Shown here: positions 7,705 through 15,318 of the stretch, one piece after another
Position numbering within the stretch: the first letter of the stretch is position 1
Layout of the letters: each line of letters begins with the position of its first letter
Virus record (IMG/VR): IMGVR_UViG_3300047169_000100
Coordinates: 1 to 36,922 of that record
Origin: a virus
Direction: 5' to 3' (one strand)
Length of the DNA stretch: 36,922 bases
Translations under genes and position numbers: made by a program
The notes under the pieces: model-generated
What the model was told of the DNA's origin: nothing
The model's input: only the letters and a program-made list of their open reading frames with translations
Database searches by the model: none

Positions 7705-7763
7705 GCTCCTGTTCGCAACTTTCGAACACCCGGAACCCCATCGCGGGGTTCCCGAACAGGAGC
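7705..7763. promoter_or_regulatory. Nested inverted repeats upstream of the antirepressor-like gene
   Basis: Outer arms GCTCCTGTTCG (7705-7715) and CGAACAGGAGC (7753-7763) are perfect complements. Inside lie the hairpin GGAACCCC (7732-7739) / GGGGTTCC (7745-7752) with a 5-base loop and a TTCGAA palindrome (7722-7727). The right outer arm contains the AGGAG ribosome binding site of the gene at 7769. The block lies between the minus-strand gene and the antirepressor-like gene; an operator or a translation-control structure is plausible. Confidence 0.5.
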
Positions 7764-7768
7764 CTGAC

Positions 7769-8416
7769 ATGACCATTACAACGACGACTTTGACCTTCAA
7801 TTCGCACCCGCTTGAGGCGCTCCAGATGGGCGGGCAGATGTGGTTAAGGGGGGATCAACTTGATCATCCCCTTGGCTATCAGAATGAGCGCAATATCCAT
7901 CTCCTCTACACGCGGAACGCCGACGAGTTCACCGCGGATGAGATGCGGATTGTGACCCTTCCGACCGCCGGCGGCATGCAGGAAACCCGCGTATTTTCTC
8001 TTCGAGGCGCGCGGTTGCTTGCCCTCCTCGCCCGCACACCGGAAGCGAAGGCATTCCGGCGCTGGGTTCTCGACCTGATCGAAGGCCGCGTGGTGCGGCG
8101 TCCGTCACAAGGGCGTCTCGCTCTACCTGGGACCTATCCGCTGCCACTGGAGACGGTGCGGTTGCTTGATGAGATGGCGTCGCTTCTGGAGGCAGGCCAT
8201 CCGGCTCGCGATGCCGTTGAGCAGTTCCGGACCGGCGCCCGTTCGCTCTCGGCTGATCCGTCACTCGACCATCTGGCGGACCGTTTCGATGGACTGCGCC
8301 AGACGCAAGGCGAGGTGAACCGAGGATATCGCGATCTCGCCCGCGATGCCCGGAGGATCGGCTATTCGTGGGAGGCGGTGAAGCTGCACGCGCGCGGACG
8401 GCCGCACCATGCCTGA
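7769..8416 (+). CDS. Antirepressor-like protein with BRO/P22-AR N-terminal domain
   Basis: A 215-residue protein. The N-terminal ~110 residues follow the BRO-N/P22_AR_N pattern: a beta start (TLTFNSHPLEAL), MWLRGDQLDHPLGYQNERNI, an acidic strand region, then ETRVFSLRGARLLALLARTPEA and FRRWVLDLIEG. The C-terminal half is helical and charged, without a recognised effector domain. In other phages this domain sits on antirepressors or DNA-binding regulators. Start: ATG 7769 with AGGAG at 7758-7762. It is separated from the early operon by the minus-strand gene and is followed by one small gene and a terminator, so it forms its own short unit. Confidence 0.75.
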   Translation: MTITTTTLTFNSHPLEALQMGGQMWLRGDQLDHPLGYQNERNIHLLYTRNADEFTADEMRIVTLPTAGGMQETRVFSLRGARLLALLARTPEAKAFRRWVLDLIEGRVVRRPSQGRLALPGTYPLPLETVRLLDEMASLLEAGHPARDAVEQFRTGARSLSADPSLDHLADRFDGLRQTQGEVNRGYRDLARDARRIGYSWEAVKLHARGRPHHA

Positions 8417-8600
8417 CGCGGTCTCGCGGTTGCTGGACGCGGCGGCGGGCATGGAGGCTTTGGCCGTCATGCTGGACCGGCTGGACGACAAGGATATCGC
8501 GCTGGTGCCGCCAAACGGGCTGGCGACGATCCTGGAACTGCTCGGCGGCACGGTGCAGGCCGTCGCCGAGGAATTGATGGACGTGAAGTTCGCGGCCTGA
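8409..8600 (+). CDS. Small protein of unknown function following the antirepressor-like gene
   Basis: A 63-residue acidic, helical protein that starts 8 bases before the end of the previous gene. It has leucine-rich helices (AAAGMEALAVMLDRLDD, TILELLGGTVQAVAEEL) suggesting a small helical bundle or dimer. No family recognised. It is the last gene before the terminator at 8625. Confidence 0.55.
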   Translation: MPDAVSRLLDAAAGMEALAVMLDRLDDKDIALVPPNGLATILELLGGTVQAVAEELMDVKFAA

Positions 8601-8624
8601 TCGGCGGCGAAACTGGCCGGAACG

Positions 8625-8658
8625 GGGGCGGGGCAGCGATGCTCCGCCCCTTTCGTTT
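8625..8658 (+). terminator. Intrinsic terminator
   Basis: GGGGCGGGGCA (8625-8635) pairs with TGCTCCGCCCC (8640-8650) through 11 pairs including one G-U, around a GCGA loop, followed by TTTCGTTT (8651-8658). This is the best intrinsic terminator in the window. It closes the antirepressor unit directly upstream of the first late palindrome. Confidence 0.8.
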
Positions 8659-8665
8659 GGGCGGG

Positions 8666-8683
8666 GGCTGACACCTGTCAGCC
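8666..8683. promoter_or_regulatory. Late-promoter palindrome, site 1 (lysis/packaging block)
   Basis: GGCTGACA-CC-TGTCAGCC, a perfect 8+8 inverted repeat with a 2-base spacer, followed by TGC. It lies in the 163-base gap between the terminator and the endolysin. A GAC trinucleotide starts 24 bases beyond the palindrome, where the other two copies have TACG, which could be the -10 region. If spaced like Mor/C sites (centred near -43), transcription would start near 8718, ahead of ATG 8764. Confidence 0.75.
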
Positions 8684-8763
8684 TGCCCCTTCAGGGGGCT
8701 GCATCGGACATTCCGAGCATGGCGCCCGCGGATCGTCGCGGCAAGCCCCGTGCTGGAGCGACG

Positions 8764-9345
8764 ATGAAATACGATCAGTGCCTCGCCTTCACCCTCGCCG
8801 AGGAAGGCGGGATGAGCCTGAACCCGCACGACAAGGGCAACTGGCTGGGTGGCAAGTTGGTGGGATCGAACATGGGCATCTCGGCGCCCACGCTGGCGCT
8901 GTGGCTGCGCGATGCCGGCCTGCCCTCCACGCCGACGGCGGTGGCGCAGGCCATGCAGCGGATGGATATCCCGACGGCATCGGCGATCTATCGCGCCCGG
9001 TATTGGAACACGATCCTGGGTGACCGGCTGCCGGCCGGGGTGGACCTGATGGTGTTCGACCATGGGGTGAACGCGGGTATCTCCGCCTCAGTCCGGCTGC
9101 TGCAAGGCCTGTTGGATACGGCGCTGGACGGCGTCATTGGTCCCCACACGCTCGCCGCCGTGGGCACGGCCTGGCCGGGCGAGCTGATCCAGCAACTGCA
9201 TACCGCACAGCTGCGCGCCTACGAGGGCACGCAGGGCTTCGCGGTGTTCGGGACCGTTTGGACGGGGCGCGCCGCGCGCCGCCTGGTCCGCGCCCAGGAG
9301 TTCGACAAAGCCTTCAAAACCCTCATCACCGGAGAAGTCGCGTGA
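8764..9345 (+). CDS. GH108-family endolysin (N-acetylmuramidase-like)
   Basis: A 193-residue lysozyme of glycoside hydrolase family 108, which cleaves the peptidoglycan sugar backbone at the end of the lytic cycle. The N-terminal EEGG (E14 as catalytic glutamate) with NPHDKGNWLGGK and NMGIS is the family signature; YRARYWNTILGDRLPAGVDLMVFDHGVNAG follows as conserved core; the GVIGPHTLAAV region is the peptidoglycan-binding half. No signal peptide is visible, so export would need a holin. Start ATG 8764 has GGAG at 8755-8758; an upstream in-frame extension lacks support. First gene after late site 1, as lys is in Mu. Confidence 0.88.
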   Translation: MKYDQCLAFTLAEEGGMSLNPHDKGNWLGGKLVGSNMGISAPTLALWLRDAGLPSTPTAVAQAMQRMDIPTASAIYRARYWNTILGDRLPAGVDLMVFDHGVNAGISASVRLLQGLLDTALDGVIGPHTLAAVGTAWPGELIQQLHTAQLRAYEGTQGFAVFGTVWTGRAARRLVRAQEFDKAFKTLITGEVA

Positions 9346-9911
9346 ACCACATCTGGACCAGATTGGCCCTTCGTTGCCTGGCGTTCGCTTTGATTTTCAC
9401 AGGCGCGCTCGCCTGGTTTCCGGCACATGCCGACACAGTCGTCGCCGCCACGCTGGCGCCGGTGGCGAACGTGACCCTCGGCGACCTGATGCCGTATTTC
9501 GCGGCGGCGGTGACGATCGCGACCGTGATCATGCGGGCGCTGCCGGCGCCGACGGCCGCCAGCTCGCAAGCCTATGTTTTCGTCTACAGCGTGCTGCACC
9601 TGGTCGCGCATCTGCGGGCGCCGACGACGGTGGACGGCGTGGTCTCCGCCTCGCCTTCGGCCGGGCCGTCGCCGGGGGTGACCGCCTCCGCGTTGCTCGC
9701 TCTGGTGCTGGCGGCCGGCCTGCTGTCCGCCTGCACGGCGGACCAGGTGGCCAAAGCATGTGAGGCCGATCGACGGCTGCAACCGGTGGCCGTCGTGCTG
9801 GCGCCCGCGGCGGGTGCCACAGGCGCGCAGTTGGCGGAGGAGGACATCACCGTCCTGCATCCCGCCGTCTCCGCGCTGTGCGGCGATCCCGCGCCCGCCC
9901 CCGCGAAGTGA
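9342..9911 (+). CDS. Lysis-cassette membrane protein with internal lipoprotein signal
   Basis: A 189-residue protein starting at a GTG overlapping the endolysin stop (GTGA), with GGAGAAG upstream. Residues 1-30 look like a cleavable signal (LAFALIFTGALAWFPAHA). Further hydrophobic stretches (LMPYFAAAVTIATVIMRAL; YVFVYSVLHLVAHL) follow. From about residue 113 comes a second signal-like segment with a lipobox, ALLALVLAAGLLSAC, then a short Ala-rich periplasmic tail. An in-frame GTG at 9678 would give a free 77-residue lipoprotein with Cys19 as the lipidated residue, like an outer spanin. The upstream part could serve as holin. Role by position: between endolysin and DUF2730, where Mu has its spanin-type genes. 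Confidence 0.6.
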   Translation: MNHIWTRLALRCLAFALIFTGALAWFPAHADTVVAATLAPVANVTLGDLMPYFAAAVTIATVIMRALPAPTAASSQAYVFVYSVLHLVAHLRAPTTVDGVVSASPSAGPSPGVTASALLALVLAAGLLSACTADQVAKACEADRRLQPVAVVLAPAAGATGAQLAEEDITVLHPAVSALCGDPAPAPAK

Positions 9912-10294
9912 ACGACCCGGAGCCGCATGCAGTGACGTTGACGTTCGGATGGGAAACGCTGGCCGCCGCCGTCGCCGTGCTCGGCGCGGCCGGCGCGGTG
10001 ATCATGCAGCTGATCCGCGGCGCGCTGCGGCGCGAGTTCGTCACCGTGGCGGCGCACGAGGAATTGAGCGTGGGGCACGGCAAGCTGGATGCGCGGGTGT
10101 CCGACGTTGAACGGAGGATCGAGGCCATGCCGACGCGGCAGGACGTGAAGGACCTGACCAACCGGCTGTCGGCGGTGGAGGCCGGGATCTCCGGTGTTTC
10201 CGCCTCGGTGCGGGGGATCGACAGCAACCTCACCCAGCTTGCGCATGACGTTCGCCTGCTGATCGAGAACGGGCTGCGGGAGGCGAAGCCGTGA
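9908..10294 (+). CDS. DUF2730-family phage membrane protein (Mu gp25-like)
   Basis: A 128-residue protein from a GTG overlapping the previous stop. One membrane helix near the N-terminus (TLAAAVAVLGAAGAVIMQLI, about 15-35) is followed by a coiled-coil region (KLDARVSDVERRIEAMPTRQ, DLTNRLSAVEAGISGV) and a second helical segment at the end. This is the layout of DUF2730, common in Mu-like phages between lysis and packaging genes. Its function is not known; an inner-membrane role in lysis is the usual guess. Confidence 0.75.
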   Translation: MNDPEPHAVTLTFGWETLAAAVAVLGAAGAVIMQLIRGALRREFVTVAAHEELSVGHGKLDARVSDVERRIEAMPTRQDVKDLTNRLSAVEAGISGVSASVRGIDSNLTQLAHDVRLLIENGLREAKP

Positions 10295-10596
10295 GCCTGC
10301 AGGACATACTTCGCGAGGATCAGCGCCTCGCCGTGCTGCGCACGCTGGGCGAAGCGGACGGCTACCGGCTCAATGAGAGCGTGCTGAAAGCGGCCCTGAC
10401 CACGATGGCGTTAACCGTGGGGCAGGACGATGTGCGCGCGCATCTGACCTGGCTGGAGCGTCAAGGGCTGGTGCGCGTGGAACGGCTGCCGATGCCCACC
10501 ACGGGGGAGCTGTGGGTGGCGGTGCTGACCCCGGCCGGCGACGATGTGCGGCGCGGGCGCAGCTTTCCGGGTGTGAAGCGCGCGGAGCCTCTCTGA
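10291..10596 (+). CDS. Winged-helix phage protein (Mu gp26-like, VpaChn25_0724 family)
   Basis: A 101-residue protein from a GTG overlapping the previous stop (GTGA). It opens with LQDILREDQRLAVLRTLGEA and continues NESVLKAAL, then VRAHLTWLERQGLVRVERL, a winged-helix pattern characteristic of this family, which is nearly always encoded between DUF2730 and DUF3486 genes. DNA binding linked to packaging or late regulation is assumed but not shown. Confidence 0.75.
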   Translation: MSLQDILREDQRLAVLRTLGEADGYRLNESVLKAALTTMALTVGQDDVRAHLTWLERQGLVRVERLPMPTTGELWVAVLTPAGDDVRRGRSFPGVKRAEPL

Positions 10597-10632
10597 TGCT
10601 CTCGCCACATCACAGCGCGATGGGCTGCCGCG

Positions 10633-10652
10633 GCCGAACCAAGGGGTTCGGC
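10633..10652 (+). other. Stem-loop at the ribosome binding site of the small-terminase gene
   Basis: GCCGAACC (10633-10640) and GGTTCGGC (10645-10652) are perfect complements around an AAGG loop; the structure ends 4 bases before ATG 10657. The loop and adjoining stem base hold AAGGGG, the only ribosome-binding-like sequence in reach. It may control translation of the next gene. Confidence 0.5.
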
Positions 10653-10656
10653 TGAA

Positions 10657-11214
10657 ATGCCGACCCCCAGCACCATCGACACGCTGCCCGAGGAAATCCG
10701 CTCCGAGATCGACCGGCTGCTGATCCAGAAGGTGAGCCTGGACCGTATCCTGGCGCATCTGCGCACGCTGTCGGGCGCCACGTCCGCCGAGCTGCCCAGC
10801 CGATCGGCGCTGGGGCGCTATGCCGCCAAGGGCGCGCGGCTGCGGGAGCGGCTGACACGGTCCCGCGAGATGGCGGTGGCGGTGGCGAAGGAGTTGGGCG
10901 ACGCGCCGGGCAGCCAGCAGATGATGGTGCTCACCGAGCTGCTGCAGACGCACATCTTCGATTTGATGATGCCCGACGACGGCGAGGAGGCCGAGCTGTC
11001 GCCGAAGAGCGTCGGCGAGCTGGCCAAGGGGCTGAAGGACATCACGACGGCCGCGCGCGGCAACATCGAATTCATGAAGGCGGCCGAGGCCAAGGCGGCT
11101 GAGGCCGCGAAGGGGGCTGCGGCGCGCGAGGTGGAACGCGTCGGCCGCGAACGCGGGATCTCCGCGGACACGCTGCAGGCGATCAAGGCCGGGATTTTCG
11201 GGGTGAAGGCATGA
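10657..11214 (+). CDS. DUF3486 protein, likely terminase small subunit (Mu gp27-like)
   Basis: A 185-residue protein of the DUF3486 family, which in Mu-like phages precedes the large terminase and is taken as the small, DNA-recognising subunit. Residues 1-60 contain the HTH-like start (LPEEIRSEIDRLLIQ, SLDRILAHLRTL, PSRSALGRYAAKGARLRE); the middle has the family stretch LTELLQTHIFDLMM; the C-terminus is a long Ala/Glu/Lys helix ending in GISADTLQAIKAGIFGV. It ends in an ATGA overlap. Confidence 0.8.
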   Translation: MPTPSTIDTLPEEIRSEIDRLLIQKVSLDRILAHLRTLSGATSAELPSRSALGRYAAKGARLRERLTRSREMAVAVAKELGDAPGSQQMMVLTELLQTHIFDLMMPDDGEEAELSPKSVGELAKGLKDITTAARGNIEFMKAAEAKAAEAAKGAAAREVERVGRERGISADTLQAIKAGIFGVKA

Positions 11215-11591
11215 CGCCTCACCAGCACAAGGGCAGCAGCATGAGCATTGAGCAATCCGACCGCGAAGCCGCAGCCGTCGCCGTCGCGCCGCGCGTCACC
11301 CTCCAAGACCTGAAAGCCAGCGTCGCCTTTGAGTATGGCTTCACCGCGGACAAGGCCGTTCTCGCGATGGGGGATCACTGCCCCCCGGAGCTAAAGGTCC
11401 TCTCGGTGTGCATCCTGGTGTTGCGCAACGGCTTCGTCGTGATTGGCAAGAGCGCTCCCGCCTCGCCGGAGAATTTCGACGCCGCGTTGGGCGAGAGATT
11501 CGCCTACGAGGACGCAATCCGACAGCTCTGGCCGTTGGCAGGGTATGCGCTACGTGACCGCCTCCTGGCCGAGCGCAGGGCAGATGAATAG
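11211..11591 (+). CDS. Gp49-like phage protein
   Basis: A 126-residue protein with the Gp49/gp66 family core: VTLQDLKASVAFEYGFTADK, then LSVCILVLRNGFVVIGKSA, SPENFDAALGERFAYEDAI and LWPLAGYALRDRLL. It is a widespread phage family of unknown function. The ATG at 11211 overlaps the previous stop; a second ATG at 11241 (MSIEQSD) is an equally possible start. Confidence 0.8.
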   Translation: MTPHQHKGSSMSIEQSDREAAAVAVAPRVTLQDLKASVAFEYGFTADKAVLAMGDHCPPELKVLSVCILVLRNGFVVIGKSAPASPENFDAALGERFAYEDAIRQLWPLAGYALRDRLLAERRADE

Positions 11592-11688
11592 CCGCTGGGA
11601 CTGGCTGATTGCTGCAGGGCTGATCGGCGCCGGCGTCGCGATCTGGACCATCGGCTTTTGCCTGGTGCTGGTGGTGACGCATGGCTGA
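11584..11688 (+). CDS. Very small single-span membrane protein
   Basis: A 34-residue protein starting 8 bases before the end of the previous gene. It consists of a short polar start (MNSRWDW) and one long hydrophobic helix (LIAAGLIGAGVAIWTIGFCL then VLVV). No family recognised. Overlap on both sides (its stop lies inside the next gene) supports a real translated frame in the late operon; a small holin-like or regulatory membrane peptide is possible. Confidence 0.55.
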   Translation: MNSRWDWLIAAGLIGAGVAIWTIGFCLVLVVTHG

Positions 11689-11899
11689 GCGCCCACTGAG
11701 GCCTCGCAAGCTCGTCCTCAGAATGAGCATGGAGCAGGCAGTATATGCGCGGGGGGCCATTCTGCGCACGGCCGACGCTCACGCGCATTGGCTGGGAGTT
11801 GCCCGCACGGATTTGAGTGCCGAAGAGATCGCGCGGTCGCAAGGTTACATCGCCCGGCTACGTGAGGTGGTGGCCGTTTTCGACCGAGCACTGCCATGA
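11681..11899 (+). CDS. Small late-operon protein of unknown function
   Basis: A 72-residue basic protein overlapping its neighbours at both ends (8 bases upstream, ATGA with the terminase). Helical content is likely (SMEQAVYARGAILRTADAHA; AEEIARSQGYIARLREVV). No family recognised. Confidence 0.55.
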   Translation: MAERPLRPRKLVLRMSMEQAVYARGAILRTADAHAHWLGVARTDLSAEEIARSQGYIARLREVVAVFDRALP

Positions 11900-13389
11900 C
11901 CGCGCTCCCCGACGTCTTCTTGCTCTACCAGCAGCGCTTCGCGCGCGCCTGTTTCACCGAGCAAGTCGTGGTGGAAGAGAAATCGCGCCGCACCGGCTTC
12001 TCCTGGGCGGCGGCGGGCGTGGCGGCGATGGTTGCGGCGGCGGCGAAGTCGGCCGGCGGAGATGACGTGCTTTACATGGGCTACAACCTGGAAATGGCCC
12101 GCGAGTTCATCGACTACGTGGCCGAGTGGGCGCGCCAGATCGAGCCGGCCGCGGCCGAGGTTGCGGAGTATCTGTTCACCGATCCTGAGCATCCCGAGCG
12201 CGATATCCGCGCCTTCCGCATCTCCTTCGCGTCCGGCTTCAAGGTGCTGGCGCTGCCCTCCGTGCCGCGCGCCCTGCGCGGCATGCAGGGCCTGGTGATC
12301 ATCGATGAGGCGGCCTTCCACGACGATCTGGCAGCGCTGCTCACCGCTGCCTTCGCCCTGCTGATCTGGGGCGGGCGCGTGGTGGTGATTTCCACGCATG
12401 ACGGCGACACCAACCCGTTCAACATCCTGGTGCAGGACATCCGCGCCGGGCGGAAACCCTATTGCCTTGGCCGCACGACGTTCGACGACGCGCTGGCGGA
12501 TGGGCTCTACCAGCGGATTTGCCTCACCCAGGGCAAGACCTGGTCGCCCGACGCCGAGGCCGCATGGCGTGCGGAGATCATCGCGATCTATGGCGACAAG
12601 GCCGACGAGGAACTGTTCGTCATCCCCTCGGCGTCGACCGGCTCCTACATCCCGGCGCCGCTGATCGAGGCGCGGATGCAGGACGATATCCCGGTGCTGC
12701 GCTGGGCGTGCGCGCCGAGTTTTACGGAGTGGCCGGACCATCTGCGCCGCGCCGAGGCGTTGGGCTGGTGCGAGGCGCACCTGGCGCCCGTGCTGGCCAC
12801 GCTCAATCCAGGCGATCGGCATTGCTTCGGCGAGGATTTCGGCCGCTCCGGCGACCTGACGGTGATCTGGCCGCTGGCGCTCGGGCGGGACCTGGTGCGC
12901 CGCACGCCCTTCGTGGTGGAGCTGCGCGGCGTGCCGTTTGAGCAGCAGCGGCAGATCCTGTTCTACATCGCCGATCGCTCGCCGCTGCTCTTCGCCGGCG
13001 CGCTGGATGCGACCGGCAACGGCGCCTATCTCGCCGAGGTGACCGCCCAGCGGTTCGGCAACCGGATCCTGCAGGTGAAGATTTCCGAGGCCTGGTATCG
13101 GGATGCCATGCCGCCGTTCAAGGCGGCGTTTGAGGATGGCACGATCGCCATCCCGCGCGATCGCGAGATCCTCACCGACATTCGCGCACTGTCGTTGGTG
13201 CGCGGCGTGGCGCGCATTCCGCAGCGGCTGGGGACGGGCACGGAGTTGCAGCGCCATGGCGACGCGGCGATCGCGGCATGCCTGGCCTACGCCGCCAGCC
13301 GCAGCAACATCGTGCCGATCGAATTCGAGATCGTCGGCACCGGCCGCGCGACGGCGGATATGGGCGATTACATGGGCGGGCTGCGATGA
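11896..13389 (+). CDS. Terminase large subunit (Mu gp28-like)
   Basis: A 497-residue DNA-packaging motor. The ATPase half has a deviant Walker A (EEKSRRTGFSW, 27-37), Walker B LVIIDEAAF (D137/E138) and a coupling motif VVVISTHDGD. The nuclease half has CFGEDFGRSGDLTVIW (first acidic residue), FAGALDATGNGAYLAE and a final HGDAAIAACLAYA with the last acidic residue, as in RNase-H-fold terminases. It would cut concatemer-free, host-linked phage DNA headful-wise, as in Mu. It starts and ends in ATGA overlaps with small genes. Confidence 0.9.
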   Translation: MTALPDVFLLYQQRFARACFTEQVVVEEKSRRTGFSWAAAGVAAMVAAAAKSAGGDDVLYMGYNLEMAREFIDYVAEWARQIEPAAAEVAEYLFTDPEHPERDIRAFRISFASGFKVLALPSVPRALRGMQGLVIIDEAAFHDDLAALLTAAFALLIWGGRVVVISTHDGDTNPFNILVQDIRAGRKPYCLGRTTFDDALADGLYQRICLTQGKTWSPDAEAAWRAEIIAIYGDKADEELFVIPSASTGSYIPAPLIEARMQDDIPVLRWACAPSFTEWPDHLRRAEALGWCEAHLAPVLATLNPGDRHCFGEDFGRSGDLTVIWPLALGRDLVRRTPFVVELRGVPFEQQRQILFYIADRSPLLFAGALDATGNGAYLAEVTAQRFGNRILQVKISEAWYRDAMPPFKAAFEDGTIAIPRDREILTDIRALSLVRGVARIPQRLGTGTELQRHGDAAIAACLAYAASRSNIVPIEFEIVGTGRATADMGDYMGGLR

Positions 13390-13742
13390 GCCTGCATGTG
13401 TTCCACATGGACGTGCCGGACAGCGCCGAGGACGACGCCGCGCGCGTCCAGGCGGCGATCGACGCGTCGTTGGCGGTGACGGTGCGGGCTCTGGCCGCGA
13501 TCGGCCGGCTCCGGAGCCTGTCGCACCGGCTGTTCGTGCTGGGGATGGAGGAGCGTATCGCAGGCGGCTTCGCCTTCACGGATCGCCACCGCCAGCACAT
13601 CGTGCGCCTGGCTTGGAGGTATCGCGAGCAGATGCCGGCGCACCTGCGGCCACCGACCAACCCGGACGATCCGCTCAGCCCGCACCGCCTGGTGCCGCCC
13701 GGCGACCGGCCCCCCTCACACCGGGAGAGATTGCATGGCTGA
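13386..13742 (+). CDS. Small protein between terminase and portal, unknown function
   Basis: A 118-residue protein whose ATG overlaps the terminase stop. Acidic N-terminus (DVPDSAEDDAARVQAAIDAS), then a helical basic region (LRSLSHRLFVLGMEERIAGG; DRHRQHIVRLAWRYREQMPA) and a Pro-rich tail. No family recognised; position suggests a packaging or portal-associated accessory. Confidence 0.6.
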   Translation: MSLHVFHMDVPDSAEDDAARVQAAIDASLAVTVRALAAIGRLRSLSHRLFVLGMEERIAGGFAFTDRHRQHIVRLAWRYREQMPAHLRPPTNPDDPLSPHRLVPPGDRPPSHRERLHG

Positions 13743-15318
13743 AGAAGTCCCGGCCGAGATCAAAGCCGAAGTCGCGATCGCGCAGACCGATCCGTTCCAG
13801 TGGCTCTATGGCGACCGCGTCCTCACCCAGGATGAGATCATCCGCACGCGCGGCGCCGGCAAAGGCCTGGCGCTGTATGACGAGCTGCTGCGAGACCCGC
13901 AGGTGGCCACCTGCCTGGACAAGCGCGTCTCCGCGCTGGCCGGGCGGGAATGGAAGGTCGAGGCCGGCGTGGAAGGAAACGCCCTGGCGCAGCAGGCGGC
14001 GGACCTGGCGGCCGCGGCGTTCAACGGCATGCGTTTCACGCAAGGCACACGCAAGATGCTGCGGGCGCTGCTCAGCGGCGTGTCGGTCGGCGAGGTGATG
14101 TGGGTGATCCGCGGAAACACCCTGATGCCCCGCGTGCTGCTGAGCCGTAACCCGCGCAGGTTCACCTTCACCGTGGTGAAGACGCCGGATGAACAGGGGC
14201 AGGAGGAGAGCGGCGGCACGTCCCTGGATCTGCGGATGTTGACCCGCACGTCGCCGATTGACGGCATCCCCATCCCCGACCGAAAATTCGTGGTGCACCG
14301 GTTCGGCGACAGCTACGAGAACCCGTGGGGGCTGGGCCTGGGGCATCGGCTGTTCTGGCCGGTGTTCTTCAAGCGCCAGGGCATTGGCTTCTGGATGTCC
14401 GGCTTGGACAAATTCAGCCAGCCGACGGCGCTGGGGCACTATCCGGTGGGCACGACGGAGGATCAGCAGCGCCTGCTGGTGGAGGCGCTCACCGCGATCA
14501 GCCGCGAGGCGGGTGTGGCGATCCCCGAGGGCATGGCGATCGAGCTGCTGGAGGCCAAGCGCAGCGGCACGTTCGACGCCTATGAGAGCCTCGCCATGTA
14601 TATGGACGGGGAGATCACCAAGGCGATCCTTGGCGAGACACTGACCACCCAGGGCGGCAGCTCTGGCGGCAACCGGGCGCTCGGCCAGGTGCACAACGAG
14701 GTGCGGCTGGAGCTGACCAAGGCGGACGCGGACGATCTCTCCGACACGCTCAACAGCAGCCTGGTGCGCTGGATCGTCGATCTCAACCTACCGGGCTACG
14801 AGGCTTCCGGCCTGCCTTACCCCGCGATCATGTGGGATGTCGCTGTGCCGGACGATCTGCTGACCCGCGCGCAGCGGGACGTGCAGATCGTCGCACTCGG
14901 CTACAAGCCGACGCCGGAATACATCGCCGCCACCTACGGCGAGGGCTGGGTGCCGGCGACGCCGGCGCCGGCCGCGCCGCCGAGCCAGGATGCGCTGGAG
15001 GCGCTGTTCGCCGAGGCTGGCAAGGCTGCGCGCAAGGCGCCGGCGGTGCCGGCAAGCCCGAACGATGCGGCGGATGATCTGACGGCGCAGGCCGGGCCGC
15101 TCTCGGCGCATCCGGTGGGCGCCTGGATCGACCAGCTCGGCGCGCTGGTCGAGCATGCCGAGAGCATGCAGGACATCGCGAATGGGCTGCTGGCGCTGTA
15201 TCCGAAACTGACCACGCAGGATCTCGCGGGGCTGATCGGCCAGGCGCTGGCGGTGGGCGATCTCACCGGGCGGCTGGATCTGCAGAACAGGATTGTGCCG
15301 CCGGGCGGCGATGTCTGA
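13735..15318 (+). CDS. DUF935 portal protein (Mu gp29-like)
   Basis: A 527-residue portal of the DUF935 family, forming the dodecameric ring through which DNA enters and leaves the head. Family segments: DKRVSALAGREWKVEAGVEG near the start, VLLSRNPRRFTF, FVVHRFGDSYENPWGLGLGH, RLFWPVFFKRQGIGFW, KFSQPTALG, EITKAILGETLTTQGGSSGG (about 298-317), and RWIVDLNLPGYE. The C-terminal ~100 residues are Ala/Pro-rich and then helical. Length is close to Mu gp29. Its last bases overlap the MuF gene start by 8. Confidence 0.9.
   Translation: MAEEVPAEIKAEVAIAQTDPFQWLYGDRVLTQDEIIRTRGAGKGLALYDELLRDPQVATCLDKRVSALAGREWKVEAGVEGNALAQQAADLAAAAFNGMRFTQGTRKMLRALLSGVSVGEVMWVIRGNTLMPRVLLSRNPRRFTFTVVKTPDEQGQEESGGTSLDLRMLTRTSPIDGIPIPDRKFVVHRFGDSYENPWGLGLGHRLFWPVFFKRQGIGFWMSGLDKFSQPTALGHYPVGTTEDQQRLLVEALTAISREAGVAIPEGMAIELLEAKRSGTFDAYESLAMYMDGEITKAILGETLTTQGGSSGGNRALGQVHNEVRLELTKADADDLSDTLNSSLVRWIVDLNLPGYEASGLPYPAIMWDVAVPDDLLTRAQRDVQIVALGYKPTPEYIAATYGEGWVPATPAPAAPPSQDALEALFAEAGKAARKAPAVPASPNDAADDLTAQAGPLSAHPVGAWIDQLGALVEHAESMQDIANGLLALYPKLTTQDLAGLIGQALAVGDLTGRLDLQNRIVPPGGDV

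Noticed and set aside
7520-7768. Upstream extension of the antirepressor-like gene
   Set aside because: The added residues are Arg/Pro-rich and precede the conserved domain; ATG 7769 has a proper ribosome binding site, and the extension covers the regulatory repeats.
6774-7772. Plus-strand open frame of about 330 codons
   Set aside because: It opposes the minus-strand gene. The minus frame has a membrane helix, cysteine motif and even codon use; this one has no recognisable feature and no ribosome binding site.
10845-10862. GGCTGACA half-site inside the small-terminase gene
   Set aside because: Only one arm is present and no complementary arm follows at the right spacing; it is within coding sequence.
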